Shown here: in pieces, positions 33,601-49,376 of the stretch
Layout: every line of letters begins with the position of its first letter
Numbering within the stretch: position 1 is the first letter of the stretch
DNA from: Bretschneidera sinensis
Taxonomy: Eukaryota > Streptophyta > Magnoliopsida > Brassicales > Akaniaceae
DNA: 64,000 bases
Assembly (NCBI GenBank): GCA_023935145.1
Contig: CM043700.1
Location: 141,383,328 to 141,447,327 of the forward strand
Direction of reading: 5' to 3'
Notes under the pieces: generated by a model
What the model was told of the DNA's origin: nothing
Seen by the model: only the letters and a program-made list of their open reading frames with translations
Database searches by the model: none
Made by a program: the position numbers and the translations under genes

Positions 33601-35997
33601 AGCAAACTATCATTTCTTTGACTTCAACTGCCAAAGAAGATGGAACTGATGCACATTCTTTAAATGCTCTTGATGCTTCAGCTCCAAAATTCAAGAAAGA
33701 ATACAAAGAACCTTGGGTAAAAATCCCTTCCCATCTGCCTCTTTCTCTCTCTCTCTCTCTCTGTGGCACTAAGATCAGGTTTCCCTGGTGCCAATGCAGG
33801 ATTACCACCATGCATACTACCCTACTACTCTTCCTTTAAGAAGGCCTTTCTCGGGTGATCCAGGTATGTTGTTTGTTGGACCTAGAAACTAGTTGCTCCT
33901 ACATTTGGGGGATGCCTAGTACTTGTTTCCTTGAGTAAAAGATTACGTGTCACTAATTTCAACCTTTCAAGATTTTCCGCGGTGAATCCAAATCCTAGCC
34001 AATGACTGAAGAAACAAAACTTATAATTACTTTTCTATATGTATTATGTCTTACAAATCCCAACGCTTGGGGTGGGCGGGCTGATGAGTGTCCTACTCTT
34101 GCTATTGAATCAGAGGCAGTTTATGCATCTCTCTGTTAAATGACAATTACTTGGAAGTATTATTTTGTTCCATCAAATGTGCATCCACATACTTATCCTA
34201 TAGGATTGCAAAACATAAGAGGACAAGCAAATTTATTATCAAGAATGGAATTTGCTAATAGACATTATGAGAAAATGGTCAACAGGATTCTGTTCATATG
34301 TTGAATGATCACAATAGCGTTTTTGAGGTGTAGAGTTTTTACATGTACAAGGACAGAACAGCAACCATCTTGGTGATGCCTCCACCCCTTCCCTTTTGGA
34401 ATTCTGTAATGTTGAATACTGTTTCCTTTGTTACAGAACTTCTTGATGAAGCAGAATTTGGGGAGCCTGCAAGAAACCTGGAGTATGACGAGAATATTAC
34501 TACTCCTGTTTCAGATCTTGGGCTTCTGGTTGGTATTTGATTATAAATGAATATAAGATTTTTTAACTTGTACCGGTTAAATAAATCTTACAGAATTTGT
34601 TGTCTAAAGCAAAAATGTATACTGGTAATAGGAGGAACACGAGAACAAGAGGATGTTTTTCTTTCAACTTCCTCCTAATCTGCCCCTAGTCAAGCGAGAA
34701 GCTAGCACTAAGGGGACAGAGCAAGCTGAAAACTCAACACCTGTAGGCCATTTGAAGAAGAGCTGCAAATTGGAAGAGTTACCAGAGGGATATATGGGGA
34801 AAATGCTGGTTTACAAGAGTGGAGCAATCAAGTTGAAACTGGGGAAAACCCTGTATGATGTAAGTCACATTGCATGCTTGCTTTTAATCTAAAACATATA
34901 CGATGAAGAACACATACACAAACACACTCAGAATGGAAATGCACATCCGCATGCACACCTGTCTTTCAGTACCCATTGGTGGAAGGCTAACCATGCTGAA
35001 CACTTCATCTGTGGACAAGAAGGTGGACTATTATTAAAGAAACTTAGAGTTACCTCCTCTTTGTGTCTGCATTGAAACTTCTTATGTCTTCTCATGCCCC
35101 TTTGAAGCCTCAAAAGACTGGTAGTTGTCCTTCATAGTGTCTTTGATGACCGAGATTAATCATACCCTTAAGCCTGGCCCACTCATGTAGTGTCAAAACC
35201 GCTGTCGGAGTGCTGTGAGGTTGATACCAGGTTAACTTTGAGACAATGGTCACTTTCTTGCAAATCAGCAGCATTTTTAGATATCATCTTCATGGAATGT
35301 GATTGTGAGCCAGTGACAATGGCCATGGCTTTTGATCTACAAATGCCATCATTAAGGGGCTAATATTTTCTTGGCGGATGTCTAAGTCCTCTCTTTCCAG
35401 GCTGCTATCCGATATCTAGAACATTACCTCACAACAATTTTTTCTCTATTTATAGAGGTTGTGGTCAAGCCTTGATGTTGTTGTAAGCAATATGGATGGA
35501 ATATGAATTAACCTTCGACCTTTTTTCTGTTTTGTTGTGTGGGTCAGATTTTGCCAACTTGGACTTTTCTGTTCCTCCTAATTTATTTAATAGAGATGTG
35601 GCACGCCTTTAGAGCTGACTGGAAGTTCAATAAATTTACAAAAAAGATACTTATAAAAAATTTACAAGAAGATCGATTCTTATGGTATATTATTTTAAAC
35701 TTGAAAAACTATTTAACCCTTTTTCTTGTTGTACAAGATAACATCATTTTATACAATGAACTACCTAGATAAATTTTCCTTCGTGTATGATGAGGCTGGT
35801 GGTAATTTGTTCAGAGCATGACACATTTTCATAATCATACGCAGGTTTCACCTGGTTTAGATAGTATAATTGCTCAAGATGTTGTAGCAATCAACACAAC
35901 AGACAAACGTTGTTGCGATATCGGACAGCTGGGCAAACGGGCTATTGTTACACCTGATATCGATTCCCTCATCAATTCTGTGATGGACTTGGGCTGA
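30670..35997 (+). CDS. RPC4: RNA polymerase III subunit RPC4
   Basis: Nine exons: 30670-30705, 30834-30895, 30996-31056, 32386-32425, 33472-33716, 33800-33863, 34437-34528, 34632-34859, 35845-35997. They sum to 981 nt (326 residues) with consistent phases. The basic N-terminus reads RRFIPKAPKPSRRTKPPVPK; next come SSVQVAFGYG and FKKEYKEPW. The conserved Rpc4 domain fills about residues 190-320, with FFQLPPNLPL, EGYMGKMLVYKSGAIKLKLG and the end VSPGLDSIIAQDVVAINT...RAIVTPDIDSLI. In yeast and animals this subunit pairs with RPC5 in a TFIIF-like module that helps Pol III start and stop on tRNA and 5S genes. ATG 30670 was chosen because it begins the conserved part; the frame runs upstream to another ATG at 30550 without family-like residues. 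Intron 7 uses a weak GTTGGT donor. Intron 3 holds a SINE-like copy. Confidence 0.92.
31747..31837 (-). mobile_element. tRNA-derived SINE-like retroposon
   Basis: On the minus strand an A box TAGCCCAATTGG (31825-31814) and a B box AGTTTGAATCC (31793-31783) lie 32 bp apart, followed by an A-rich 3' end (GAAAAATAAAAC). The 91-bp body is bracketed by perfect 11-bp direct repeats AGTTAGGTTGG at 31736-31746 and 31838-31848, which look like target-site duplications from LINE-mediated insertion. It sits antisense in intron 3 of RPC4. Confidence 0.72.
33743..33761 (+). repeat. CT microsatellite in RPC4 intron 5
   Basis: A run of about nine CT units lies in the 83-bp intron between exons 5 and 6, where it also lengthens the pyrimidine tract. 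Confidence 0.85.
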
Positions 35998-36618
35998 GAA
36001 CAATGAAGTTACTGGCAATGTTGAGCATCTTTTGGCATTCTGCCAAAAACTGTAAGCAAGACTGACCTAGAAAAGGAATGTCCATAGAAATGTGAAGCAC
36101 CTAACTAGAATTATAGATTGCGAGGTAGAGCATGTAAAACTGCTTTAGGTATTCATAGCCACAGGGATGTCATTGCTTAGTTGTTTTGCTTTGCAGGGAT
36201 ACTTCTTTGTGTCTTTGTGAAGGAAACCATCTATTTTTCCTATTATTGTATGCATGACTCAATGCTTATAACTGTTCACAATGAAGGGAAGTAACTTCTG
36301 ATCAACTTTAGCTTCGGGGTTCACCACACCTCTTTCTGCCCTTTTACAACACAGGATCATTTGCTATATTCAGCCAGGGATTGAGGTAGTACTCAAATAC
36401 CCCTCTGCTTGAAGGCATGAATAACTAGTGAAGGCTAAAATTTCATACATCCAACAATAGAAATACAACATGACAACAAAAGCTTTGAAGCCATTTTCTC
36501 TACATAAATTCTGAAAAATAAATATTAATATTGCATATGCACTGTGCAAACTTAAAAACATATCCAGTTTCATCGTTTATAATAATCATAGCTTAAAAGA
36601 AAAGTCGTCAAATTATGG
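35998..36618. other. space between convergent genes
   Basis: 621 bp separate the RPC4 stop from the stop of the minus-strand gene beyond. The stretch must hold both 3' ends. I see no further gene and no clearly assignable poly(A) signal. Confidence 0.5.
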
Positions 36619-39600
36619 TCAAGCCCTGTTGGCTCGAGTCACAACCACTACCAATAGAACAATTATGGAGAGCATGAATGAGGTTCGCAGCTTCTCTTCA
36701 AACGGATCAGTGGTTCCTGTTGTCGTCTTCTCATCAGCATAAGGCCTAAAGAATTCATTGACAAGTTGTGTTATTTTCTCGATAACTTCCATGACTTTTG
36801 CCTTGGTGCTTTCAAAAATCCACTCTGCAAAGTTTTTTGCTGAACTAGAGTCATCACTACCCTCGTATGAACTCTCTGGATTGTTGTTTTCAGCTGCATA
36901 TATCATGGAATTTCATGTCCAGAGTAAGTATTAAACAAAGCTTCCAAGAAGCAATGGAATCACAAACCGATTCCTCCGCAACCCAAAAACAAAAATCATG
37001 TTTTTTTTATTATTGAGCCTTGAATTCTTATTTGGCTGAAATGGCAAGGATAACTTTAAAAGTAAATAATATCGTTCATTCTCCAAATGCAGCCATGATT
37101 AGTCAAGTTAAAACGGAAACAATTGACTTAAGCCAGAAGAACCACACCTAAATCAATCCATTAAGATATAATTTCAATTCCACAGTTGATGGAACACAAC
37201 CAACAGATTGTTAATTACTTTGAATCAATCAGAAAAGCTTAATAAAAAATGTTCACTGAACTTCATACGGACCTGCTGCAGAGTAAGACTCCCTGAGTTC
37301 CCGTACCACATCATTGTTCAAAACAGCATTCCAGACACCTTTATCAGAAGACAAAGATATGACCATTTGCTGCACAAAATGTCACAATCTTGAGTTCAAT
37401 AAATTTACCTACCTCCCATGCTAAAAACTTGAAACTCGAAACTTTAAAAAAAAAGGGGAGTAAGCATATAATATTTTGTCCATGCAGAGGGTCAACACAT
37501 AAGGCACCTGAACTGTTGGTTCAGTCTGCAGCAAATGAAAAGCATCATAAACTCTGTCATATCCATGAGGTTGCAACACTCTTGAATTACATAGATGCAG
37601 GGAAGGTTCCATCCAGTCTAACTCTGAGCCAACCGAAGAAACACGATGAACCATTCCAGTTGGACTGGAAATTTGATCTGCTACATCCTTGTTCAAATTA
37701 TATGCAAATTTATCTTTAACGCGCTGGGAGTATGATGTCGCATCAAAACCCCTATAATTAAAGAAACCATACCCAAGAAACAGCCATTATGATGCTGCAT
37801 AAATGAAAGAAATTGCTGCTCATTCAATTTTCCTTTTGGAAGATAAAACTTTAGTGACAGAAACATTCCAAAAGTATTTCTGCTCGCAAGGCTCGATACA
37901 TTATACATATGCATATACACTCATAACCCGTAGCCGTTAGAAAAATTAAAATAGCAGATAGAAAAGGTTGATCTAAGATTCAAAAGAAAATTAGCCAGGT
38001 TAGGATTTTAGCAAAAAATGCACATGAAATTAAGTCAAGCTATACAACTATTATTCAGTCAAAATCTACTCAAACAGTTCACTCAAAAATGTTGTTGGAA
38101 CTATCCCTCACATTCTCTTATGTGAACTCGGTTGGATTAGGCAATGGCTAACCACTAGTTACACTAAAATCAGAATCCAAGAGTTTGCTGCTGAACGTTT
38201 TAGGAGTGGCAATTCAATTTCACAATATAAACAAAATAGTCCCAAGCATTTGAGCTTGTCAATATACCCAGCGTAACACCAAATAGTTCCAGATTTCGGA
38301 AATGAAAGGTGTGGGAATCACTTGATTGAGGCATTCAGATGTTCTTAATCAGGAACCCAGTTAAGTAAATCTAAAAATATTCAAAATAAGCACACAAGTT
38401 GCGCTCAATGCCTCCATGTTCAACCATATCTCACATGCTTATACATGTCTCTGTATTACTATGACACATGTCCTAGTTCTATCTAAACTTAAGCTTTCTA
38501 TTGGGTTCAGATCCAGGAATTTGTCTAATTGCCATGTTGCCAGCCACTAAAACATTCCTGTTCTGAAAGTTCCACCCATTTTATTTCACTGTTCTCACAT
38601 ATCATTTAAGCCTAGTTGTCAATTTGAGCAAAACCCCCATAAACATCCTGTTTCGAAAAGTTGCACACCTTCTTCTTTGTTCATATTTCCATTAGACCTA
38701 GATCTCATTTCTGTACAAACCACATAAACATCCTGTATTGACAAGTTCCATCATTTTATCTTTGCCTTTTAAGCTTAGCTCAAATTTCAGCATGAAGAAC
38801 ACAAGGAACAAGTAATTCCTTTTTTCAGTTGAGCTCATAAAGAAACCATATAAAGCAATTGAGCCTTGTGAAGGATATTAAGCTATATCCGGCAATTTAA
38901 TGTCATTTTTATCATCAACATCGCCATCCTAATCATTTCTTATAAACCCCTTGTATTTAAACTGACACAAAACTGCTAAGAAATGAACAGTTGTTTGCAT
39001 GATTCTTATCATCAATCATCACTATTTTCTAAATAGACTAGTTTTTAAATCTTTCTTGTGGTTGCAAGCTTGCAGGAAAATTCCTTGACCGATAATAAGG
39101 TATATTGTAGCAGATAATCTCATTTAGGTCATTCCATTGCCATCGCTATCATCATTGTCTTTCTCATAATTTTTTTCTTTAAAAAAGACGGATTGTGAGA
39201 TAAAAATTGAGAAGACCTTGCCAAGGGACATGTCATATTCTATCACCATCAACATGGCCACCACCACCACCAACAACAACAACACAATTGTGAAAATTAT
39301 CTTACCAATAATCGCTAATCAAAACTGAAAGGCAACAATTGGCAGTATTCGCAGTAGCAGTAGCAGTAGCAGTAGCAGAAGTTCAACAGGAAAAAAAAAA
39401 CTGGGTTCCATATAAAACCTTCCATCTCAACAAAAAAGGATTAGTAATTTCTTCGGTCTATACAACAAAAAAAGTCTTGAATTGCTAAAGCCATAAATAA
39501 TAGATTAAATTAGTATACTTACCCTTGACTCCAATATCACATAAAACCCCTTTGACCAACAAAAGCAACTGCAAAATTAATCTGAACTCTGAAGGTAAAT

Positions 39601-40049
39601 AAAATCATAAAATTTTATGTGTATAAATCTTACTGTTGAAGAGCAGAAACAGCGTTTTGAACTTCATCGATAGAAGGAACAGGGCCAAGAACAAAGTCAT
39701 CTTCACTCCCATCAACGGACACCCATTCAAACTCGTCACAGCAAGAAGCAACGGAAGCAGAACCAAAAGCACCCCAAGTGGGCAGCCCAGAATTTACAGA
39801 TATTTGTAGGTTATGTGAAGAAAATGGTGACCCAGATGAAGATATAGACAAATGATTGCAACAAGGAGAATTAGGCTTGTGGGTATGCCTAGAAGTAGCA
39901 GCACTTGAAGTAGGTGAAGTATTACTAGAAGAAGAAAGGGGTTCTGGGAGATTGCTACCGGCAACACCAGCCCTTGTAACTGCCCTGCTAACTGTCCTTA
40001 ACATGCCGCCTCCTGCTCCGCCTCCCATTCCTTTGCCTCCACCGAACAT
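36619..40049 (-). CDS. plant protein of unknown function, C-terminal membrane anchor
   Basis: Four exons on the minus strand, 40049-39634, 37751-37508, 37369-37273 and 36893-36619, sum to 1032 nt (343 residues) with matching phases and GT-AG borders. The N-terminus is Gly/Ser-rich (MFGGGKGMGGGAGGG). The middle is more conserved-looking: GFDATSYSQRVKDKF, GYDRVYDAFHLLQTEPTVQQ, VISLSSDKGVWNAVLNNDVV, RELRESY. A helical segment WIFESTKAKVMEVIEKITQL precedes a C-terminal membrane segment (SFMLSIIVLLVVVV, about residues 324-338) with a short basic tail, as in tail-anchored proteins. I recognise plant relatives of this layout but no assigned function. It converges on RPC4. Intron 1 (about 1.9 kb) holds a CAG/TAG-type microsatellite (about 39348-39380). 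Membrane and orientation are inferred. Confidence 0.85.
39348..39380. repeat. GCAGTA microsatellite
   Basis: About five GCAGTA units in tandem lie in intron 1 of the minus-strand gene. Confidence 0.9.
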
Positions 40050-42599
40050 GTTTTGCTTGAATGTTATCTTTCCCTGCCTACGGATTATAGAATCTATTCG
40101 ATAGCTTTTGTTTGTTTCACTCTACATTTTTGTATATCCAGTTATCCACTACCCGTCTGTATTCTATTTTTATTTTCAAAATAAATTTGGCAATGCTGCT
40201 GATACTTACGAGGCGGTTTTATGGATAGGATGGAACTTGTTCCTTTTCTTTAGGAGACTTTCTTGTTTTCTCTAATGCCCCTGTTTTTTCTGCATTCGTT
40301 TGATTCCCCTCTGATTGACGTTGACTGCCGTATTCAACATAGTTTTAGAGCGAGCCTCTTGTTTTTATGTTTAAATATAATTTAAATTATTAAAATTTAA
40401 AATATTTAAAGCTAAAATATTTTTAAAATTTTAAATTTTAATAATTAAAATTATATTTAAATAACTCTCAAACAAAATTTTAATATACACTTTGGTCGTT
40501 GAAGATAAACCCAATTTTTATTTTGATCTTTGAAATTTGAAAAGTAGCAATCGGGTTAATAACTTTTATTTTCGTTACCAATCAAGTCCTTTCGCACCCA
40601 TTTTGCAAATAAATGACATTAATTTTTACCTGCACATTGAGAGAGCTAATTTTAAACTGGCCTGAACAAACAAAAGAATATAAATAAAAAAATTAACACT
40701 ATAAAAGCCAAATTAATTTTTGAGCATACTATGAAATTAGGAAAATAAAAAGTAGAAATAAAACAATCAAGACAAAATGGAGTCAAAGCTCGATCCATTC
40801 TACTGGCTTGTGATAGAGGTGAGTAAGGGAGCTCTCGTTTTTTTCATGTTGGGGTTTAGCGAAGGAAATGGTGGTGTGATGGTGATAGAGTTGCAGCAAC
40901 GCTTTTATGGGGGATAAGAGGTTTGGTCTTCGGCAACGCCAGGAGATGGAGGATATGAGGATTATAGCGAAAGAGATGATGAAAAAGCCCAACGGTGGTG
41001 AAGGATTTGCGTGCGGTGGCTGTGTGGGGAGTAGAAAAAAGAGCTCGTGAGAGCGGAGGGGAAAGCTCGCCAAAAACTTGACGGAGTGCAAGTGGATGCA
41101 GCTACGTAGGGGAAATAAAGAAAGATGGTAGAAAATTTGTTTAGAATTTTTTTTGAAAATGCCTCTCTTTTTTCATTTTACTATTTTATTGATAGCAACC
41201 CAAACAAAATCATTCTGATACATCATGAAAACAGAAAATTGTGTTGAAAATTGAAAGCTTTGCGAAATGAGAAATCCATGGTGCAATTATTATGCATCGA
41301 CGTAAAGTGCATTAAGCATTAAAACTAAAAATTAAAAAAAAAATAAAAGATAAATACAAACTTGAATAACAATTAACAATTAAAGTCCACACATCTCTCT
41401 TCTCCTACTCCTCCTTAATTCCAGTCATAAATATAAAAAATAAAAAAAATCATTTTTGGGAAGAAAAAAAAAGGACAAAAAAGAGCCCATAAACCACGAC
41501 AAAACCCTAACATACAGAGGATCTATGTAAAGAAATCCAAACATTCATTTCTGGCGTCTAGCAATAAAATGTATCTAACTTAGATAATTTTGATATTGAA
41601 AGATCTAAAAATCTTAAAGGAGACCTATCTCCAAGCACTCAACAAAAAGTTGTAGCCACAAATAATTACTTAAAAAACAGAATTTTGATCATCTCCTCGA
41701 ATTTCAAAAGAAAATGATAGCTTTTAAATTTGTTTAAAATTTTTTGTAGAAAAACGAATCATCATCCAAATTTTGAGATCCAACCAATCAAAAGCATAAT
41801 TGGATACAAAACACCAAATTAACGATGAATTTCAAGAAAAATAAACGAAATTAGAAAATAATACGGACCCATTTCAAGATTAGAAATTGGAAGGACAAAA
41901 AATTGAAAATTTGTTACTCACATAGCCGTTGTAGGCATGAATTTCCCACCAAAATCTAATTTTCCTACCATTTCTTGCTCAGCAAGAAAATACAAGATTG
42001 ATCCAAAAATCTCGTCTCAACCACAAAACCCGTGAGAAAAACCAAAACTTTCGAGAGATTCAAGAAGTAAAATTCATCGTCATTTGATTTGCTTATCTCT
42101 AGACAATGATTTTTCTTGTTCAAAGCTAGAATCTTTTTTCCAAAAAAAACAGAATTCCAACGGATAAAAAATGTTAGAAAAAAAAATAACTCAAGAAAAA
42201 AGATGGTGCTTGAAAGAGAAAAGTGATGGGGCTTTTAATAGGGATAAATTAAAGAAAAAACACTCAATTTTGTAATAGGTATTTAAAGGAATTAAAAAAT
42301 CCAGCTATGTTTTTATCCAAACTTGCTTAAAATTAGCCATCTCAGCGACTAGGTGGAAATTAGCGTCATTTATTTGCTAAAATAGGTGGGGAAAGACTTG
42401 ATTTGTAGCGAAAATAAACGTTGCTAAACCGATTGCTATTTTCAAATCTCATATACTAAAATAAAAATCAGGTCAATTCTCAATGATCAAAATGCATATT
42501 AAACCCCTTAAGAACATAAGATCGTAAGATTCTAGTTTCCCTTACACTCGTAGGATGACACGTATAACAAGTGTTTATAGGTGAGGTGGTGAATAATAT

Positions 42600-42706
42600 T
42601 GATTTTATTGGTAATTTTAAGGAATTTCACTAGCAATATTATTTGTTAAATCTCACATCACGCTGATATTATTAGTAAAATTCTTTAAAATTACTAATAA
42701 AGTTTC
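42600..42706. repeat. foldback element, copy 1
   Basis: The left arm TTATTGGTAATTTTAAGGAA (from 42606) is the near-perfect inverse of the right arm AAATTACTAATAA ending near 42700; about 37 bp pair with few mismatches around a short loop. A related hairpin lies at 60029-60129. No coding capacity; MITE-like. Confidence 0.8.
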
Positions 42707-43389
42707 AAACAGATCTAAAACTAATAGTGGTCATTCTAGTCAAGTATTTATGTGGAGTGGCCCTCTAAATCCTATAATTGGCTAATCTCTCCCGTTTGGC
42801 TAATAATGAAAAATGTTTATGTTTGATCTTGCTTATTCTTACGGTTAAATTATTTTATGGTTTAGTTCATGATTTTTAAGACAATAAAGTTATTTGTTGT
42901 TTAATATTTAGTTAAACAATCACAAAATTTATTTTTATGAAATAAATTCAAATTTTTATAATAGTAAATTATTTCATAAATTGTTAAACTGTCTCAAACA
43001 TATTTGTCAATTTTCCTTCTGAAATGAAGTGTATATATTTTTTATACACATTGATAGGAGAGGGGAATGGACTTAGATACTTTATATGGAGTTATCAAAT
43101 CTAACATGAACATTGATTTGATTGATGCTTAATGAACACAATGCTCAAACAAGAAAAATATTTTTTTTAGAAAAAAATGTATTTTAAAATAACACATAAC
43201 ATTATAAAAATACAAGCCAAATGTTCATATTTCTCACAACTATGAGTTTATCGAAATATCCATGATAATATAATCAAATAAATTTAACTATCACGTTCTA
43301 GTATTTTATTTAACAAAAATATATGTTCGATTATACTTTTAGTTAATGTAAAAAAAAGGCGCACAAATAACATGACCCAATTGGGTTGA

Positions 43390-43820
43390 AAGTAAGAGTG
43401 AAATTGAATCGAGGAGCTCGACTTGAAACTCGATTAAATCGAATTCCAAATGTGATTTTAATTCGGTTAGCTTATCGAGCTGAACTTGAGTAGTGTCAAA
43501 CTCGTTTTGTTAGGCTAACGAGCCAGCTCAATTTAATTAATAAATTAAATAAATATTATATATCATGTTTATTTTATATATATTTCATATATATTATAAA
43601 AAAATATATATGTTTATTATTTTATTTCAATAAGTTTGGTTCGAGTTCGAGTTCGAGTTGTCTCGTGAGTCAAGTTTGAACATAAATTTCATCTTACGAA
43701 TCGAATTGACATCAATTTTTTTTTAACTTAAGCTCAATTTGAAGTTAAATTTGAATAAAATTTTTATTCATGAACCGAGCTCAAACTTCTTTGAACTCGA
43801 ATTCAAGACACTCGATTCGG
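43390..43820. repeat. GAGCTCGA-rich dispersed repeat
   Basis: Both flanks are dense in GAGCTCGA, CTCGATT, GAACTCGAA and similar words in inverse order around a central AT tract (43550-43620). A TTCGAG triple (GGTTCGAGTTCGAGTTCGAG) lies near 43640. Similar words occur at 17150-17330, so it is probably a dispersed non-coding repeat. Confidence 0.6.
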
Positions 43821-45702
43821 TTAGAATCTATTATTAATTGGAAGGAATATAAGAGGGACTAAAACGAACAACAAATTTTAACTTGGCCCAGAGGATAAAT
43901 AGCGGGGAAAATGAAAGCAACAAAGTCATTAAACGCAGATAAGCAAATGCATGGCATAAAATGATTTGGCAACTTCGTTTCTTACTTCAGTGGACATTAG
44001 CAAAACGTTCCATTTGGGCTAAGCAATCTCGAATAGACGTTGCTTTATTATTTTTAATTAACTTGCTTCGTTGTGTTATCATCACTGGTTGACAAAAGCA
44101 TTGCTTTATTATACTCTTCGTCTTTCCCTCGTATTTTAAGGAGAAGGAAATCTTTAATGGTTAATGGAAAAGACAGTGACAAAAAAGGTTACCAAATTTA
44201 TTGAAAGTTGGATTTCCAAGTATCAAGATTAATGGGTTCTTAGAAAGTTACGTATTTTGGATTTATGATTTTTATAAATAAAAATTAAATTAATTTTTTT
44301 AAATTTTTTTTTATAAAAGAGAGAAATGTTAATTTTAAATTTTAAAAATTATTTTTATTATTATTTAGTAAACATTAATCAATTTTTTTTTACTATTTTA
44401 TCAAAAATTGTTAAAATAATCGTTTTATAAAATATAAACCGATATTACTACTTAATCAAACAATTATTTGGTTAACATGTTTTGAAATAAAATAAAACTA
44501 TATTTTTTGCATCTCAATTTATAAATCATAGCGCACTCTTCATTTGATTAAATAATTATTTTTCAAAAACTTTAAATTAATAAGGTAGTTAAAAATTTAT
44601 AAATATAGTTTTATAAAATTTATAAGTATTAAAAATATATATTTTTATAATTTTAAATCAACAATATATTCAATAAAAATTAAAATAAAAATTACTTTAA
44701 AAAGTAAATTGTGACTAGGGGCGGATCCACTGAGGCCCACCCCCAGTTAATATTTGGAAAACATTAATAATAAATATTTTTAAAATTGGCCTGTTATTAT
44801 AAATAAATTGTCCTCGTAAATATTAAAAAAGTATCTAAAATTAATGTAAAATTTTCATGTATTTCAAAAGTTTTGGATTTATGTGTAAATTATAGCCTTA
44901 ATGTAATTGCTCACAAATTGTCTAATATGTAAAACTTTTTATTTTATTAAAATAAATAAAAATTTTCTCAAACAAGTTTATGCAAATCATCTAACTTTTT
45001 GCTACGAATATTATAAATAATCGAATGCATTATCATATAAAAGAAAAACAGTTGAATGATTATCTGAGTGCCTTCACGTGCTATCCGTGTGAGAAGAGTT
45101 TGGCTTAAATCTGTATTTTTTTTGGCTAATATTATTAAAAACTATCACTACTACAAAGCCGAAAATGATCAAATCCATTGAATCGCTAAATTTCATTGGC
45201 TTGATTCCGTTACAATCAAACGCACGTGCCCCACATGTCGTCAACAATCTGTGTGGTTGATTCTCGATCATTGTTTTTTAGAGAGGAAAATACATAAAAA
45301 AAATAAATGCTAAAAAATCCCTATTTTGATGACATATTAGACTAGTACGAAGAAATCAAAGATATTGCGGTAAAAAAAATTAAAGCACTGCCTTAAGTAA
45401 GATAAATTAATATTTATATATATGTATTTATTTGTTTATAATTTATAATGTGTATATACGTAGTTTTAACTAAGAATTTTTTTTAAATCCACTTTTGATT
45501 GTGACACGAGACAGAGAGAGTATTAACTTCTATTAAAAATTAAAGATACGGTCATATGGATTAATATGCCATTGAGTGGAAAACATAAATTGGATATAAA
45601 TAACACTAAAATGGAGTATATTTTTTTATATAAAAAATAGCAAACCTTTGACTTTGATCGTAGAGGTAAAAAACAGAAAAGAAATTTTTAAAAAAGGCAT
45701 AT

Positions 45703-45871
45703 TGGGCTTAAAATCGTTTCGCTTTTCGGGCCGAAATAGGGCAATAAAAAAAAAGCGTGACTGAATTGGGCTAATCCAACACAAACCGAAAAGAAACAGC
45801 CCATTCTCAATTTTGACACAGGGGTAAATAAGTCTTTTGACCATCGCAAATTGACACTCTTAAAACCCTAA
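45703..45871 (+). promoter_or_regulatory. eL15 promoter: site II and telo-box motifs
   Basis: TGGGCT occurs at 45703-45708 and 45767-45772 and as AGCCCA at 45798-45803. AAACCCTAA (telo box) lies at 45863-45871, some 75 bases before the ATG. Site II plus telo box is the known combination driving ribosomal protein genes in plants, bound by TCP and Trb/Pur-alpha-type factors. Their presence here agrees with the gene downstream. Confidence 0.85.
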
Positions 45872-45945
45872 TCGATCTCCCGACTCATATATCTCACACA
45901 CTACGCAGCTCCCAAGCGGAAACCTGAGAAGACAGGAGCTCAACA

Positions 45946-48568
<2,623 letters not shown>

Positions 48569-49052
48569 TCTTAAGACCTCATTGGTGTTTCTAATATTGT
48601 CAGTTTTTTTATCTGTCGAAGGATTGCTTTGAGACGTTTTTTGGTTAGTTTTGTTGAACATGGTTGAAATTTTTGCAGTCAGACTATCGAGTTTTTTGCT
48701 TTTGCAGACTAATTTGGGATGTTTCATAGCTTAATATGCCTGTCAAGTTTGTTGGATGGTCTATCTTATGTTCGTTGTTGATGGAATTATTGTGTGCGCA
48801 TTGGTGTCTTGTTTCTGAAAAAACAGAAAATTCATGGATTTGGTAATCCATGTGCTTCTATTTTTATCTTCGACGGGTATCTCATGTGTGTCAGCCGATT
48901 GATATGGTTTTCATAATCATGTAGGCAAACAGTTCCGGCCTCCTTTCAATTTAGATTTTATCTGGAAAAGAGCCCAAGTGGCCAATCACCACCTTCTGAT
49001 GTTTTTCTTTCATTCACTCTATGGATCTTCTATTTATAAGATGTGATCGCAA

Positions 49053-49376
49053 GATGATGCTTATCAGAGAACTTATTTGCATTTGGATTCTCGGTGGGTG
49101 TAAACTAGGGGGCCGTTTGGAAAATTGTGAACTCCTACTTCAATCCTCAAAATTGTCAAGTGATGCAATCTACGATTCTAACCCATTCGAAGGATGTATT
49201 AATTTTGTAGGATTGATGATGCTTATCAGAGAACGTATTTGCATTTGGATTCTCGGTGGGTGTAAACTAGGGGGGCGTTTGGAAAATTGTGAACTCCTAC
49301 TTCAATCCTCAAAATTGTCAAGTGATGCAATCTACGATTCTAACCCATTCGAAGGATGTTTTAATTTTGAACTTGA
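49053..49376. repeat. 162-bp tandem duplication
   Basis: Two copies start at 49053 and 49215 (GATGATGCTTATCAGAGAAC) and are almost identical. The unit length, 162, is a multiple of three, so the plus frame stays open across both (149 codons from 49021). Each unit has GGGG(C/G)CGTTTGG, a word seen at ends of plant hAT-like MITEs. I find no protein domain and do not call a gene. Confidence 0.93.

Larger units (their letters stand above)
40050..45700. other. intergenic AT-rich DNA with dispersed repeats
   Basis: No supported gene in 5.6 kb. The 102-codon minus frame at 41091-40783 has no conserved look. Contents are a palindromic AT stretch (40375-40460, ATAATTTAAATTATTAAAAT and its inverse), a foldback at 42600-42706, a GAGCTCGA/TTCGAG-rich repeat at 43390-43820, and at 44718-44750 a GGGGCGGATCCACTGAGGCC word resembling the end of a common plant transposon class (unproven). 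Confidence 0.5.

Noticed and set aside
40783..41091. 102-codon minus-strand frame
   Set aside because: No domain, no splice partners, Leu/Ser/His-rich by chance; likely random.
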